A program made the position numbers and the translations under genes. Positions 24,315 to 32,965 of a stretch of DNA of 64,000 nucleotides are shown in pieces; position 1 is the first letter of the stretch; every line of letters begins with the position of its first letter. The DNA comes from Paenibacillus sp. PastM-3 (GTDB taxonomy: Bacteria; Bacillota; Bacilli; Paenibacillales; Paenibacillaceae): contig NZ_JARXXP010000003.1 of NCBI RefSeq assembly GCF_029893965.1, positions 248,001-312,000 of the forward strand. Reading direction: 5' to 3'. The notes beneath the pieces are model-generated. The model did no database searches. It had not been told where the DNA came from and saw nothing but the letters and a program-made list of their open reading frames with translations.

Positions 24315-25504
24315 AGCGGGGGCTGCACAGCTTCTACTGTGACCTGCATGTACATATCGGCAGGACCTCTGCGGGAGCAGCTGTCAAAATCAGCGGCAGC
24401 CGTGACCTCACCTTTGCCAATATCGCCAAAGAAGCGGCTGAACGCAAAGGAATAGAGCTCATTGGCATCATTGACAGCCATTCGCCAGGTGTCATGCAGG
24501 ATATCCGCGATCTGCTGATGTCCGGTGAGATGACTGAAGCGGCAGGCGGCGGGGTTGCCTACCGGGGAACGACGATTCTGCTCGGCACTGAAATAGAGAT
24601 CCGGGAACCGGGCCGCAAGGAGTGCCATGTACTGGCTTTCATGCCGGACCTTGCGGCAATGGAGGATTTCAGCGCGTGGATGAGCCGGCATATGCGCAAT
24701 GTCAACCTCAGCTCGCAGCGGCTGTATGCTCCTTCACTCGTGCTGCAGGAGGAAATTTACGGGCGGGGCGGCCTGCTGATTCCGGCTCATATTTTTACGC
24801 CGCATAAGGGGCTGTACGGCTGTTCCGCGGAGCGGATGGCCGAGCTGTTTGATCTGGAGCGGATTGCCGCCGTTGAGCTTGGCCTCAGCGCTGATTCGGA
24901 AATGGCCGGGTATATTTCAGAGCTGGACCGTTACTCCTTTCTGACCAATTCCGATGCACATTCTCTCGGCAAAATCGGCCGCGAATACAATGTGCTCGAA
25001 CTGGCCGCCCCTTCGTTTAACGAATTCCGGCTGGCGCTTGCACGCCAGGAAGGGCGGAGAGTGAGCGCCAATTTTGGTCTTAACCCGCGGCTCGGCAAAT
25101 ATCACCGGAGCTATTGCTCCGGCTGCGGCAGTATTATTGATGAAGCGGCAGCTACCTCCGAGCGCTGTCCTTATTGCGGAAGCACCAAGCTTGTACAGGG
25201 CGTATTCGACCGCATCCTGCACATCGCCGACCGGGAGCAGCCGCTTGTTCCCGCACATCGTCCGCCTTACCATTACCAGGTTCCGCTGGAATTCATCCCA
25301 GGGCTGGGCAAGGCGAAGATGAACACGCTGCTGGCCGCTTTCGGCACGGAGATGAATATTCTGCACCGTGCCGGCGAAGCTGAGCTGGCCGCAGTAGCCG
25401 GCCCCGAGCTGGCAGCGCATATCGTTCTGGCCCGCAGCGGCCGGCTGGCGCTGACTTCAGGCGGAGGCGGAACCTACGGCAAGGTGGACAGATCGCAAAG
25501 CTAA
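24305..25504 (+). CDS. Endonuclease Q (YqxK-like DNA repair nuclease)
   Basis: 399 residues: a PHP-type metal-dependent domain (1-250) with DLHVHIG near residue 14, IIDSHSP and LTNSDAHSLG as the metal-binding blocks; a zinc finger CSGCG ... CPYCG (about 272-293); then LEFIPGLGKAKMNTLLAAFG, a helix-hairpin-helix DNA-binding motif, and a second such region. This layout matches EndoQ, first described in archaea and also found in Bacillus (YqxK), which nicks 5' of deaminated bases such as uracil and hypoxanthine. The start overlaps nudF. Pairing with a Nudix hydrolase suggests a joint damaged-nucleotide/DNA clean-up role, which is inference. Confidence 0.85.
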   Translation: MALERGLHSFYCDLHVHIGRTSAGAAVKISGSRDLTFANIAKEAAERKGIELIGIIDSHSPGVMQDIRDLLMSGEMTEAAGGGVAYRGTTILLGTEIEIREPGRKECHVLAFMPDLAAMEDFSAWMSRHMRNVNLSSQRLYAPSLVLQEEIYGRGGLLIPAHIFTPHKGLYGCSAERMAELFDLERIAAVELGLSADSEMAGYISELDRYSFLTNSDAHSLGKIGREYNVLELAAPSFNEFRLALARQEGRRVSANFGLNPRLGKYHRSYCSGCGSIIDEAAATSERCPYCGSTKLVQGVFDRILHIADREQPLVPAHRPPYHYQVPLEFIPGLGKAKMNTLLAAFGTEMNILHRAGEAELAAVAGPELAAHIVLARSGRLALTSGGGGTYGKVDRSQS

Positions 25505-25526
25505 TCATCTCTTGTCCGCAGGACAA

Positions 25527-25556
25527 GTCATAGAGCGGGACGTTTCCTCATATGGT
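25527..25556 (+). promoter_or_regulatory. Possible sigma-E promoter of spoIIM
   Basis: GTCATAG (25527-25533), 15 bases, CATATGGT (25549-25556), compared with the sigma-E consensus KMATATT-N14/15-CATACAMT. It is about 30 bases before spoIIM, whose Bacillus counterpart is sigma-E dependent. It is a moderate match only. A perfect CTTGTCC/GGACAAG hairpin lies just upstream (25511-25527). Confidence 0.35.
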
Positions 25557-25587
25557 GTAACATGTGACCTGAAAGGAGAACGTCCCT

Positions 25588-26211
25588 ATGCGCAGTTTGC
25601 GGCTGATGATCAAGGAACAGACGCCTCTTTATATTTTTGTTGCGGTATTATTTCTGGTCGGGGTTGTGTTCGGGGCGCTGATTGTCAGCAGCCTGACACT
25701 CGATCAGCAGCAGGAGCTGGGGGATTATCTCGGTAATTTCTTTGTGACCGTGGATCAGCAGGGGCTGCCGGCTGCCCCGGATTCTTACTGGAGCATAGCC
25801 GCGCTGAACCTGAAATGGGTGGGACTGATCTGGATACTGGGCTTATCGGTGATCGGGCTGCCGGGAATTCTCATTCTTGATTTTCTCAAAGGCGTGCTGA
25901 TCGGCTTTACCGTCGGCTGCATGGTCAGTGAATACTCCTGGCACGGGCTGCTGTTCGCACTGGTCTCCGTCGCACCGCATAATCTGGTGCTGATTCCGGT
26001 GCTGCTGGTCAGCAGTGCTGCTGCCATTGCCTTCTCCCTGCTGATGATCCGCAGCCGCGTGCTTGGCGGCAGGCGTACACCGGTAACCCGGCCGTTTGCC
26101 ATGTATACGCTGCTATCACTAGGGATGGCTGTGCTCGTTCTCGGTGTTTCCGGGTTTGAAGCCTGGGTGACGCCGGCCATGATGCGCTGGGTTACGCCGA
26201 TGTTAGTCTGA
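25588..26211 (+). CDS. spoIIM: Stage II sporulation protein M
   Basis: 207 residues from ATG 25588 (AAAGGAG upstream). Five membrane segments: one near residues 14-38 (YIFVAVLFLVGVVFGALIV), then four between about 80 and 200, with the typical FLKGVLIGFTVGCMVSE and VAPHNLVLIPVLLVSSAAA blocks of SpoIIM. With SpoIID and SpoIIP it forms the mother-cell membrane machine that removes septal peptidoglycan and drives engulfment; the SpoIIM scaffold recruits SpoIIP. Position between the yqxK-type nuclease and fur is the same as in Bacillus. Confidence 0.92.
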   Translation: MRSLRLMIKEQTPLYIFVAVLFLVGVVFGALIVSSLTLDQQQELGDYLGNFFVTVDQQGLPAAPDSYWSIAALNLKWVGLIWILGLSVIGLPGILILDFLKGVLIGFTVGCMVSEYSWHGLLFALVSVAPHNLVLIPVLLVSSAAAIAFSLLMIRSRVLGGRRTPVTRPFAMYTLLSLGMAVLVLGVSGFEAWVTPAMMRWVTPMLV

Positions 26212-26318
26212 TATTTGAGTATGATAACGCCCCGTTTCATCAAACCTTTATCTCTCTTTCATCCTGTTTTAAGCTTCAGAGCTTATAGTAATCCCATGAC
26301 CCCCTTATAATAGAACTT

Positions 26319-26351
26319 GACCCCGCCGGACGCTGGTGGGGTCCTTTTTTT
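26319..26351 (+). terminator. Rho-independent terminator
   Basis: GACCCCGCC (26319-26327) pairs with GGTGGGGTC (26335-26343), followed by CTTTTTTT. About 110 bases after spoIIM. Confidence 0.8.
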
Positions 26352-26366
26352 GTGAATATCCGTAAT

Positions 26367-26417
26367 TTAAAATGATTCTAAAAGCGTTTGACTTCTCAAA
26401 GGAACACCCCCTATAAT
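26367..26417 (+). promoter_or_regulatory. fur promoter with Per-box-like operator
   Basis: TTAAAATGATTCTAA (26367-26381) agrees with the Per-box consensus TTATAATNATTATAA at 12 of 14 specified positions. Just downstream come TTGACT (26388-26393), an 18-base spacer and TATAAT (26412-26417). It matches the Fur-box consensus less well (10 of 14). In B. subtilis fur is repressed by PerR, so the same circuit is likely. Confidence 0.65.
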
Positions 26418-26470
26418 ATAGAAGTGGTTTTGTGCCCGGTGCGGTAATTTTCCAAGGGGGAGGGAGACAG

Positions 26471-26938
26471 GTGGAAGCCCGGATAGACAAGATTAAACAA
26501 CAGCTACAATCCCAAGGATATAAGCTTACGCCCCAACGGGAAGCAACCTTAAGAGTGCTGCTGGAGAACGAAGAGGATCATTTGAGCGCGGAAGATGTGT
26601 TTATGCTTGTAAAAGAAAAGGCTCCCGAGATCGGTCTTGCCACCGTATATCGTACCCTGGAATTGCTCAGCGAGCTTCATGTCGTGGAGAAAATCAATTT
26701 CGGTGACGGCGTTGCCCGCTATGATCTGCGGACAGATACGGCCAAGCACCATCATCATCATCTGATCTGTGTACAGTGCGGCTCCATGGACGAGATCCGG
26801 GAGGACTGGCTGGGACCGCTGGAAGAGCGGCTTGAGAACGAATTTAATTTTACGGTGCTTGATCATAGACTTGATTTTCACGGGATTTGCCACCGTTGTA
26901 AGGACAAAAATGCAGCGGACGGCAGCGCTCCCGAATAA
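26471..26938 (+). CDS. fur: Ferric uptake regulator
   Basis: 155 residues from GTG 26471 (GGGGGAGGGA upstream). N-terminal winged helix with KLTPQREATLRVLLENEEDH, DNA-recognition EIGLATVYRTLELLSEL, then the metal-binding block AKHHHHHLICVQCGSMDEI and the C-terminal Cys pair of GICHRC; the zinc-site cysteines (CVQC and CHRC) are all present. Fur represses iron-uptake genes when iron is sufficient. Family members Zur and PerR are possible alternatives, but the position before DUF4227 and xerD is that of fur, and Fur boxes occur at 52838 and 61819 in this window. Confidence 0.9.
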   Translation: MEARIDKIKQQLQSQGYKLTPQREATLRVLLENEEDHLSAEDVFMLVKEKAPEIGLATVYRTLELLSELHVVEKINFGDGVARYDLRTDTAKHHHHHLICVQCGSMDEIREDWLGPLEERLENEFNFTVLDHRLDFHGICHRCKDKNAADGSAPE

Positions 26939-26965
26939 AGCTTATAGATGAGGAATTACCGCACA

Positions 26966-26999
26966 AGCTCTCTCCGGTATCAGCCGGAGGGGGCTTTTT
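26966..26999 (+). terminator. fur terminator
   Basis: AGCTCTCTCCGG pairs with CCGGAGGGGGCT (with G-T pairs) and is followed by TTTTT (26995-26999), 28 bases after fur. Confidence 0.8.
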
Positions 27000-27117
27000 C
27001 AAATCTGGCAGTACATAACCCGTAAGACTGGCGCATAAAGTGTAGGACGAGTCGATTTCAGGCGGATGCTCCATTGGCACACACCTGTACTCGATGAAAC
27101 CTTCGGGAGGTAATCTT

Positions 27118-27351
27118 ATGATTGTGTCTATACCCAAAACAGTGCGCCGGCTGTATTTTATGACCCTGCTGGTTGCTTTTAGCTGCCTGCTCTATTATGC
27201 TCTGAACTGGATCAGCGGCTGGATCAGTCCGGTTGACCATTATGACATTCCCGAAGGCTCGGCCGTCCGGGCGTTTCAGGATGCACCGCATACCGGTGAC
27301 GAACTTAATGCAGGTGAACGCCTGCGGCTGTATTACTGGTACGGGGAGTGA
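27118..27351 (+). CDS. DUF4227 membrane protein (YqzK-like)
   Basis: 77 residues from ATG 27118 behind GGGAGG. One transmembrane helix (RLYFMTLLVAFSCLLYYAL) after a short basic N-terminus, then an acidic outer part (HYDIPEGSAVRAFQD) ending LRLYYWYGE. Small size, the single membrane segment and the place between fur and xerD are those of YqzK/DUF4227. No function is established. Confidence 0.78.
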   Translation: MIVSIPKTVRRLYFMTLLVAFSCLLYYALNWISGWISPVDHYDIPEGSAVRAFQDAPHTGDELNAGERLRLYYWYGE

Positions 27352-27480
27352 GACCCGGGACACAAGCAGGAAAAAGTTAGAAGTCTGTCGAATGAATCGT
27401 TGTAGATTAAATTTGAAAATCATATGCCTAAATGCTGCATAGCCGCGATAAGCAGCCTGAGCAGACGGGAGCGTGAACGA

Positions 27481-28371
27481 ATGAAGTCGCATTTGCAGCC
27501 TTTTATACAGTATCTCACCGAAGATAAGGGCTTGTCCTCAAGCACGCTTGAATCTTACGGGCGGGATATTTCGCAATTTTTGGAGTTTGCAGCCGGGCGG
27601 GGAATATCTTCGCCGGACGAAATAAGAAGAACGCATCTTCTCCAGTATCTTGCCGAGCTCCGCGGAGCCGGAAGAGCGGCGGCTACTGTTAACCGGAGCA
27701 CGGTATCGTTGCGTGCTTTTTTTCATTATTTGCTGAAAAACCGGCAGATCAGCCAGGACCCGACACTGGAGATGGACAAAATAAAGCCCAGTAAGAAACC
27801 GCCGATGATCCTTAGCATCGGGGAAGTGGAACGGCTGCTGGCCGCTCCCGATGAAACAGGCCCGCAGGGGATACGCGATAAGGCAATGCTGGAGCTGCTG
27901 TATGCTACCGGTATCCGGGTCTCCGAGCTAATCTCGCTGGATGTCGGGGATGTGCAGACAGGGCTGAAATATGCCCGCTGCAGCTCAGCGTCAGGCAAGG
28001 AACGGATTATCCCGATCGGAACGATTGCCGCAGACAGTGTTGCGCGGTATACGGACGGGATGCGGGACAAGCTGCTGCGCAGCAGCAGGGAGGAGCCCGC
28101 GCTGTTCCTGAACAGTCTGGGCGGACGGCTGACCCGGCAGGGCTTCTGGAAAATCATCAAGAAATATGCGCGGGAAGCCGATATTGAGCAGGATATTACC
28201 CCGCATACCCTGAGGCATTCGTTCGCTGCGCATCTGCTGGAGGGCGGTGCGGATCTCCGGTCGGTTCAGCAGATGCTGGGTCATGCCGATATCTCGACTA
28301 CACAGGTATACAGCGGCATTGCCCGTAAGAACATGAAGGAAGTCTACGAGAGCCATCATCCCCGGGCTTAA
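27481..28371 (+). CDS. xerD: Site-specific tyrosine recombinase XerD
   Basis: 296 residues from ATG 27481 (MKSHLQPFIQYLTEDKGLSS). The N-terminal SAM-like core-binding domain (1-105) precedes the catalytic domain with Arg in ATGIRVSEL, the HTLRHS box (His and Arg), LGHADISTTQ and the nucleophile Tyr in VYSGIARKNM. With XerC it resolves chromosome dimers at dif. Slightly unusual is SGIARKNMKEVYE after the Tyr, where T(H)VTKERLK is common. Follows DUF4227 with 129 bases between; precedes deoB as in Bacillus. Confidence 0.92.
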   Translation: MKSHLQPFIQYLTEDKGLSSSTLESYGRDISQFLEFAAGRGISSPDEIRRTHLLQYLAELRGAGRAAATVNRSTVSLRAFFHYLLKNRQISQDPTLEMDKIKPSKKPPMILSIGEVERLLAAPDETGPQGIRDKAMLELLYATGIRVSELISLDVGDVQTGLKYARCSSASGKERIIPIGTIAADSVARYTDGMRDKLLRSSREEPALFLNSLGGRLTRQGFWKIIKKYAREADIEQDITPHTLRHSFAAHLLEGGADLRSVQQMLGHADISTTQVYSGIARKNMKEVYESHHPRA

Positions 28372-28415
28372 AAGATGCTTTTTATGAGTAAGATCGTTAT
28401 GATGGAATCATACTG

Positions 28416-28455
28416 AAAGAATGGCCGGACACGGGATTCTCCGGATGGTTCTTTT
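28416..28455 (+). terminator. Probable terminator after xerD
   Basis: AAAGAA and CCGGA on the left pair with TCCGG and TTCTTTT on the right, imperfect in the middle. The T-rich end supports a terminator between xerD and deoB. Confidence 0.45.
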
Positions 28456-28504
28456 CCCAGGTTATGAATAAGGTTATGAATACTGCGAAGGAGTGAATGA
28501 TATA

Positions 28505-29683
28505 ATGTCATCATTTAAACGGATCGGATTTATAGTGCTTGATAGTGTAGGTATCGGTGAAGCGCCGGATGCCGAAGGTTTTGGGGACAAGGGTTCCCAC
28601 ACGCTGGGTCATATTCTGGAGCGGGTACCCGGCCTGAAGCTGCCGAACCTGCAAAAACTGGGTCTGGCCAACATTGCTGCCCTGCCGCCGCTTGAACCGG
28701 TAGCTGAACCGACCGGATACTACGGCAAAATGCAGGAGGTATCCGTAGGCAAGGATACGATGACCGGACACTGGGAGCTGATGGGGCTGAAGATCGAGGT
28801 TCCTTTTAACGTGTACCCGGATGGTTTCCCGGCAGAGCTGATTGAGAAATTCGAAGCAGCCACGGGCCGCAAGGTAATCGGAAACAAACCGGCTTCCGGT
28901 ACTGAAATTCTGGTGGAATACGGCGAAGAACAGATGAAGACCGGTGCCTGGATCGTGTACACGTCCGCGGACAGTGTATTCCAGCTCGCTGCCCATGAGG
29001 ATATCATTCCGCTTGAAGAGCTGTACAGCGCCTGCAAAATCGCCCGCGAGCTGACTATGGCTCCCGAATTCTCAGTAGGACGCGTCATTGCCCGCCCTTA
29101 TGTCGGCCAGCCGGGAGATTTCAAGCGTACGCCTAACCGTCATGACTATGCCGTTAAGCCGCCTGAACCGACCGTGATGAACGCGCTGCAGGATATCGGC
29201 AAGGATGTGATTGCCGTCGGCAAAATCAACGATATTTTCACCGGGGAAGGGGTTACTGCCTCGTATCCTACCAAGAGCAATGAGCATGGCATCCAGATCA
29301 CGATTGATGAGCTGCGTAAACCGTTTGACGGCTTCCTGTTCACTAATCTGGTAGACTTTGATTCCCTGTACGGGCACCGCCGTGATCCGGAAGGGTACGG
29401 ACGTGCGCTGGAAGTGTTCGACGAGGCGATTCCGGAGCTGCTGTCCACACTGGGCGAAGACGATCTGCTGATTATTTCCGCCGACCACGGCAATGACCCG
29501 ATCCACAGAGGAACGGACCATACACGTGAATATGTGCCGCTGCTGGTGTACAGCCCGAGATTCAAGACCCCTGGTAACCTGGGCATCCGCCAGACCTTCT
29601 CTGATGTAGCCGCCACAATTGCCGACAATTTCGGGGCAAAGGCGCCGCAGTACGGGACAAGCTTTTTGGCAGAACTTAAATAA
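28505..29683 (+). CDS. deoB: Phosphopentomutase
   Basis: 392 residues from ATG 28505 ([20 protein letters not shown]), AAGGAG 11 bases upstream; an in-frame GTG 12 bases earlier overlaps that site and is less likely. Alkaline-phosphatase-fold motifs: metal Asp in [13 protein letters not shown], the phosphorylated Thr in [11 protein letters not shown] (about residue 87), and DHGNDP plus GTDHTRE metal ligands near the C-terminus. It interconverts ribose/deoxyribose 1- and 5-phosphate in nucleoside salvage. First gene of the deoB-pnp-pdp set; pnp follows 32 bases later. Confidence 0.95.
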   Translation: MSSFKRIGFIVLDSVGIGEAPDAEGFGDKGSHTLGHILERVPGLKLPNLQKLGLANIAALPPLEPVAEPTGYYGKMQEVSVGKDTMTGHWELMGLKIEVPFNVYPDGFPAELIEKFEAATGRKVIGNKPASGTEILVEYGEEQMKTGAWIVYTSADSVFQLAAHEDIIPLEELYSACKIARELTMAPEFSVGRVIARPYVGQPGDFKRTPNRHDYAVKPPEPTVMNALQDIGKDVIAVGKINDIFTGEGVTASYPTKSNEHGIQITIDELRKPFDGFLFTNLVDFDSLYGHRRDPEGYGRALEVFDEAIPELLSTLGEDDLLIISADHGNDPIHRGTDHTREYVPLLVYSPRFKTPGNLGIRQTFSDVAATIADNFGAKAPQYGTSFLAELK

Positions 29684-29715
29684 CGAACCTTATACCCTCA
29701 AGGAGGCAACCAACC

Positions 29716-30537
29716 ATGGCAGTAACTCAAAACCATATTCAAGAGGCAGTAGCCTATATCAAAGATCAATGCACCGTAGCGCCGGAAATCGGCCTGATCC
29801 TCGGTTCCGGACTGGGTGTGCTGGCAGATCTGATTACAGATGAAGTAGTCATTCCATATAATGAAATTCCGCATTTTCCGGTATCGACCGTTGAAGGCCA
29901 CGAAGGCGAGCTGCTGATTGGCCTGATCGAAGGACGCCGTGTAGTCATGATGAAAGGCCGCTTCCACATGTATGAAGGCTATGGCCCTGAGACAACGGCG
30001 TTCCCGGTTCGGGTTATGAAGGAGCTTGGTGTAACCAGTCTGCTCGTAACCAATGCTGCGGGCGGCGTGAATACAGACTATACACCAGGCGACCTGATGC
30101 TGATTACCGATCATCTCAACCTGACCGGCCGCAATCCGCTGATCGGACCGAACGATAATGCACTCGGCGTACGTTTCCCGGATATGTCGGATGCTTACAG
30201 CAAGCGTCTGATCGCAGTAGCTAAGGAAGCTGCGGCAGCACAGAATTTTGAGTTCAAGGAAGGCGTCTATGCCGGTCTGCTCGGGCCGAACTATGAAACG
30301 CCTGCCGAGATCGTGATGCTGCGCCGCCTGGGTGCAGATGCCGTAGGAATGTCTACCGTTTCGGAGACTATTGTAGCCCGTCATGCAGGCCTTGAGGTAC
30401 TTGGCATCTCCTGTATTACCAACATGGCTGCCGGCATCCTGGACCAGCCGCTGAACCATGCCGAGGTTATGGAGACTGCAGAGCGTGTGCGCGAGCGCTT
30501 TTTGAAGCTGGTGCTGGCCTTTATCCCTAAGATGTAG
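29716..30537 (+). CDS. pnp: Purine-nucleoside phosphorylase (trimeric type)
   Basis: 273 residues, ATG 29716 behind CAAGGAGG. Phosphate-binding ILGSGLGVLADLI (27-39), HFPVSTVEGHEGELL, MKGRFHMYEGYGPE, the base-site AAGGVN and GPNYETPAEI with VGMSTV are those of the type I (trimeric) purine nucleoside phosphorylases, which split guanosine and inosine with phosphate to base and ribose 1-phosphate. The product is the substrate of DeoB, encoded just upstream. Confidence 0.95.
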   Translation: MAVTQNHIQEAVAYIKDQCTVAPEIGLILGSGLGVLADLITDEVVIPYNEIPHFPVSTVEGHEGELLIGLIEGRRVVMMKGRFHMYEGYGPETTAFPVRVMKELGVTSLLVTNAAGGVNTDYTPGDLMLITDHLNLTGRNPLIGPNDNALGVRFPDMSDAYSKRLIAVAKEAAAAQNFEFKEGVYAGLLGPNYETPAEIVMLRRLGADAVGMSTVSETIVARHAGLEVLGISCITNMAAGILDQPLNHAEVMETAERVRERFLKLVLAFIPKM

Positions 30538-30624
30538 GCTGAGCCGTTACCGGCGTGTTCTGTTTTAGCTGTAAACTAAATCTATCGGGCTCGTAAGAGC
30601 CATTATCCGTGAGGTGCAAAACTA

Positions 30625-31956
30625 ATGCGTGCAGTTGATCTGATTCAGAAGAAAAGAGACGGCGGTGAGCTGAGCCGTGAAGAAATTGCATTCCTGGTAC
30701 AGGGCTACAGCAAAGGTGAAATCCCTGATTACCAGATCTCTGCCTGGGCCATGGCAGTCTACTTCCGGGGAATGAACGCGCGGGAAACCGGCGATCTGAC
30801 GCTGGAGATGGCAATGTCCGGGGATCAGGTGGACCTTAGCCCGATCGCCGGCATCAAGGTGGACAAGCATTCCACCGGCGGCGTAGGCGACAAGACGACC
30901 GTGGTGCTTGCCCCGTTGGTGGCTTCTGCCGGCGTGCCGGTCGCCAAAATGTCCGGACGCGGGCTGGGCCATACCGGCGGCACACTCGACAAGCTGGAGT
31001 CGATCTCCGGCTTCTCGGTGGAGATGGGCCGTGAGCCGTTTTTTGCCCAGGTCGGGGAAATTGGCGCGGCCGTTATCGGCCAGTCGGGCAATATTACGCC
31101 TGCGGACAAGAAGCTGTATGCGCTGCGTGATGTAACAGCAACGGTGGAATCCATTCCGCTGATTGCCAGCTCCGTCATGAGCAAAAAAATCGCCGCCGGC
31201 GCCGACGCCATCGTGCTGGACGTCAAAACCGGCAGCGGTGCGTTCATGAAGACGCTCGACGATTCGATCGAATTGGCACAGGCCATGGTTGATATCGGCA
31301 CGCATCTGGGCCGTAACACAGTGGCCGTGATCAGCGATATGGATCAGCCGCTGGGCTTCGGCATCGGCAACGCGCTGGAGATCAAGGAAGGCATCGAAAC
31401 GCTGAAGGGACAGGGGCCGAAGGACCTGCAGGAGGTCTGCCTCATTCTGGGCAGCCAGATGCTGGTGCTGGGCGGCAAGGCGAAGGATGAGGCGGAAGCG
31501 CGCTCCATTCTGCTGTCGCACATTGAGGACGGCAGCGCCCTTGAGAAGTTCAAGCAGATGGTATCCGCACAGGGCGGGGATGTTACGCAGGTTGAGGCGC
31601 CGGACACGCTGCCGTCAGCCAGCCGCTTCATCGAAGTGAAGGCTGCAGCTGCAGGTTATGTGGAGAGCATCCAGGCTGAGGAGATCGGCGTAGCCGCCAT
31701 GCTGCTCGGCGCAGGCCGCGAGACTAAGGAATCGCTGATCGACCTGGCTGTCGGCATCCAGCTGTCCCTGAAGGTCGGCGATGCAGTTGCCGCTGGCGAT
31801 ACCCTTGCCGTGCTGCATGTGAACGACGCCAGCGAGAGCAAGGTGCAGGAAGCGGAAGCCAAAGTGCTGGAAGCTTACCGCATCTCCGCCGAGCCGGTTC
31901 CGCTGCAGCCGCTGGTGTTCGCGCTGGTGACGAAGGACGGCGTAACGCGTTATTAG
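30625..31956 (+). CDS. pdp: Pyrimidine-nucleoside phosphorylase
   Basis: 443 residues; the canonical signature [17 protein letters not shown] lies near residue 80, followed by [18 protein letters not shown] and [22 protein letters not shown]. It has the alpha/beta plus C-terminal domain of thymidine and pyrimidine-nucleoside phosphorylases and converts uridine, thymidine or deoxyuridine to base and (deoxy)ribose 1-phosphate. GTGAGGTG precedes ATG 30625; an 87-base gap with a small GGGCTC/GAGCC hairpin separates it from pnp. A strong terminator follows. Confidence 0.94.
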   Translation: MRAVDLIQKKRDGGELSREEIAFLVQGYSKGEIPDYQISAWAMAVYFRGMNARETGDLTLEMAMSGDQVDLSPIAGIKVDKHSTGGVGDKTTVVLAPLVASAGVPVAKMSGRGLGHTGGTLDKLESISGFSVEMGREPFFAQVGEIGAAVIGQSGNITPADKKLYALRDVTATVESIPLIASSVMSKKIAAGADAIVLDVKTGSGAFMKTLDDSIELAQAMVDIGTHLGRNTVAVISDMDQPLGFGIGNALEIKEGIETLKGQGPKDLQEVCLILGSQMLVLGGKAKDEAEARSILLSHIEDGSALEKFKQMVSAQGGDVTQVEAPDTLPSASRFIEVKAAAAGYVESIQAEEIGVAAMLLGAGRETKESLIDLAVGIQLSLKVGDAVAAGDTLAVLHVNDASESKVQEAEAKVLEAYRISAEPVPLQPLVFALVTKDGVTRY

Positions 31957-31995
31957 AAAAAAACGTACGGAACATTTGCTGTCCCGTACGCCCAG

Positions 31996-32023
31996 ACTGC
32001 CGGGAACTCCCGGCAGTTTTTTT
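31996..32023 (+). terminator. Rho-independent terminator
   Basis: ACTGCCGGG (31996-32004) and CCCGGCAGT (32009-32017) with a four-base loop, followed by seven T in total. Forty bases after pdp; the tail overlaps the end of the convergent gene at 32022. Confidence 0.9.
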
Positions 32024-32687
32024 ATTTTATTTTGGCAAAATCCACCTCATAAATGACGGACTGATTCTGTTCTTCATCCAGATAGATCAGCTCGGCGGGC
32101 TGGCTGAAGTCGATTCTGCTTGTATTGAAATAGGGGATCAGGATTTTGGAATAGCGCCCGCTGCCCGTCCCGTCCTGATCAGCTGTGCCGTCTTTTCCGG
32201 TTATGCTGTCCGGCTCCATTATTGCTGCTCCCTGCTTAAGCTTAATGCTGATATGATCAGTGAAAAGAATGGTATCCCCGGCAGCTTTGACGCTGAATCC
32301 CAGCTGCCCCAAGCCGGACAATTGTGTATTTATCTTCTTCGCATCGCTGAGAGAATACATGGTGCCGTGGCTGAAAGCATTGTAAGACATCATTGCAATA
32401 TAGTAATACGGCGTATTGACGTTGACTGCCGGCTGCGGAAGGGGCGTGGAATTTTCGAGAACAGGGAGGCTCTGCCCGGAACGAAAGGCTGTAACTGACG
32501 GCAAATCCCCATTTCCAGCAGCAATTGCTTCCTTCATCTGCTGGTCAGACAGGTCAAAAATCCGGCTGCGGATCTGCTGGTCAGCTGAACCCTGACCCGT
32601 GGCTGTCCGCAGGTGAGACTGCGCAAAGGTAATTAACGACGTAATTAGAGATAGGATCATGATGGCCATAACCACTTTATTTTTCAC
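32022..32687 (-). CDS. Exported or membrane-anchored protein, unknown
   Basis: 221 residues from GTG 32687 with GAGGCG 9 bases upstream. An N-terminal membrane segment or signal peptide (MKNKVVMAIMILSLITSLIT) is followed by a soluble part with no known motif: a Pro/Asn-rich middle (PLPQPAVNVNTPYYYIAMMS), and a C-terminal half with many short strands (ILIPYFNTSRIDF, ELIYLDEEQ). No Cys lipobox. It appears to be downstream of a 24-codon small gene at 32699 whose stop overlaps its ribosome site. The function is unknown. Confidence 0.6.
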   Translation of the reverse strand: MKNKVVMAIMILSLITSLITFAQSHLRTATGQGSADQQIRSRIFDLSDQQMKEAIAAGNGDLPSVTAFRSGQSLPVLENSTPLPQPAVNVNTPYYYIAMMSYNAFSHGTMYSLSDAKKINTQLSGLGQLGFSVKAAGDTILFTDHISIKLKQGAAIMEPDSITGKDGTADQDGTGSGRYSKILIPYFNTSRIDFSQPAELIYLDEEQNQSVIYEVDFAKIK

Positions 32688-32698
32688 AATGAATCGCC

Positions 32699-32773
32699 TC
32701 AGCTTTCTCTCTCACTGTTCAGATTACGATCCACGGCCAGCCAGCCCTGCCCTACCGGCTGTTGCTGTAGCAT
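32699..32773 (-). CDS. 24-residue small protein with strong ribosome site
   Basis: AGGAGG is 7 bases before an ATG at 32773; the frame reads MLQQQPVGQGWLAVDRNLNS and ends ERES. The stop lies 11 bases before the start of the exported-protein gene, so reading it would bring ribosomes to that start; it may be a coupling leader or a functional micropeptide. No family known. Confidence 0.4.
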   Translation of the reverse strand: MLQQQPVGQGWLAVDRNLNSERES

Positions 32774-32965
32774 AAAAAAACCTCCTGCTATGTAATGTCT
32801 TTAGGATAGATGTTTCTGTCTGTATGCTTCATAAGCTACCATATCATGCCTGCTTCCAAAAGGGTATGTCTACTTCTGATGGACGGGATCACATTATTCG
32901 TCGAGCAGAGCGAAACGCTGGCCGTTGTACGCGAGTCCGGCTGCTCTAGTGTGCCATACCGGAAG

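Noticed and set aside
30622..31521. 299-codon minus-strand frame opposite pdp
   Set aside because: Shadow frame; composition and lack of ribosome site speak against a gene.
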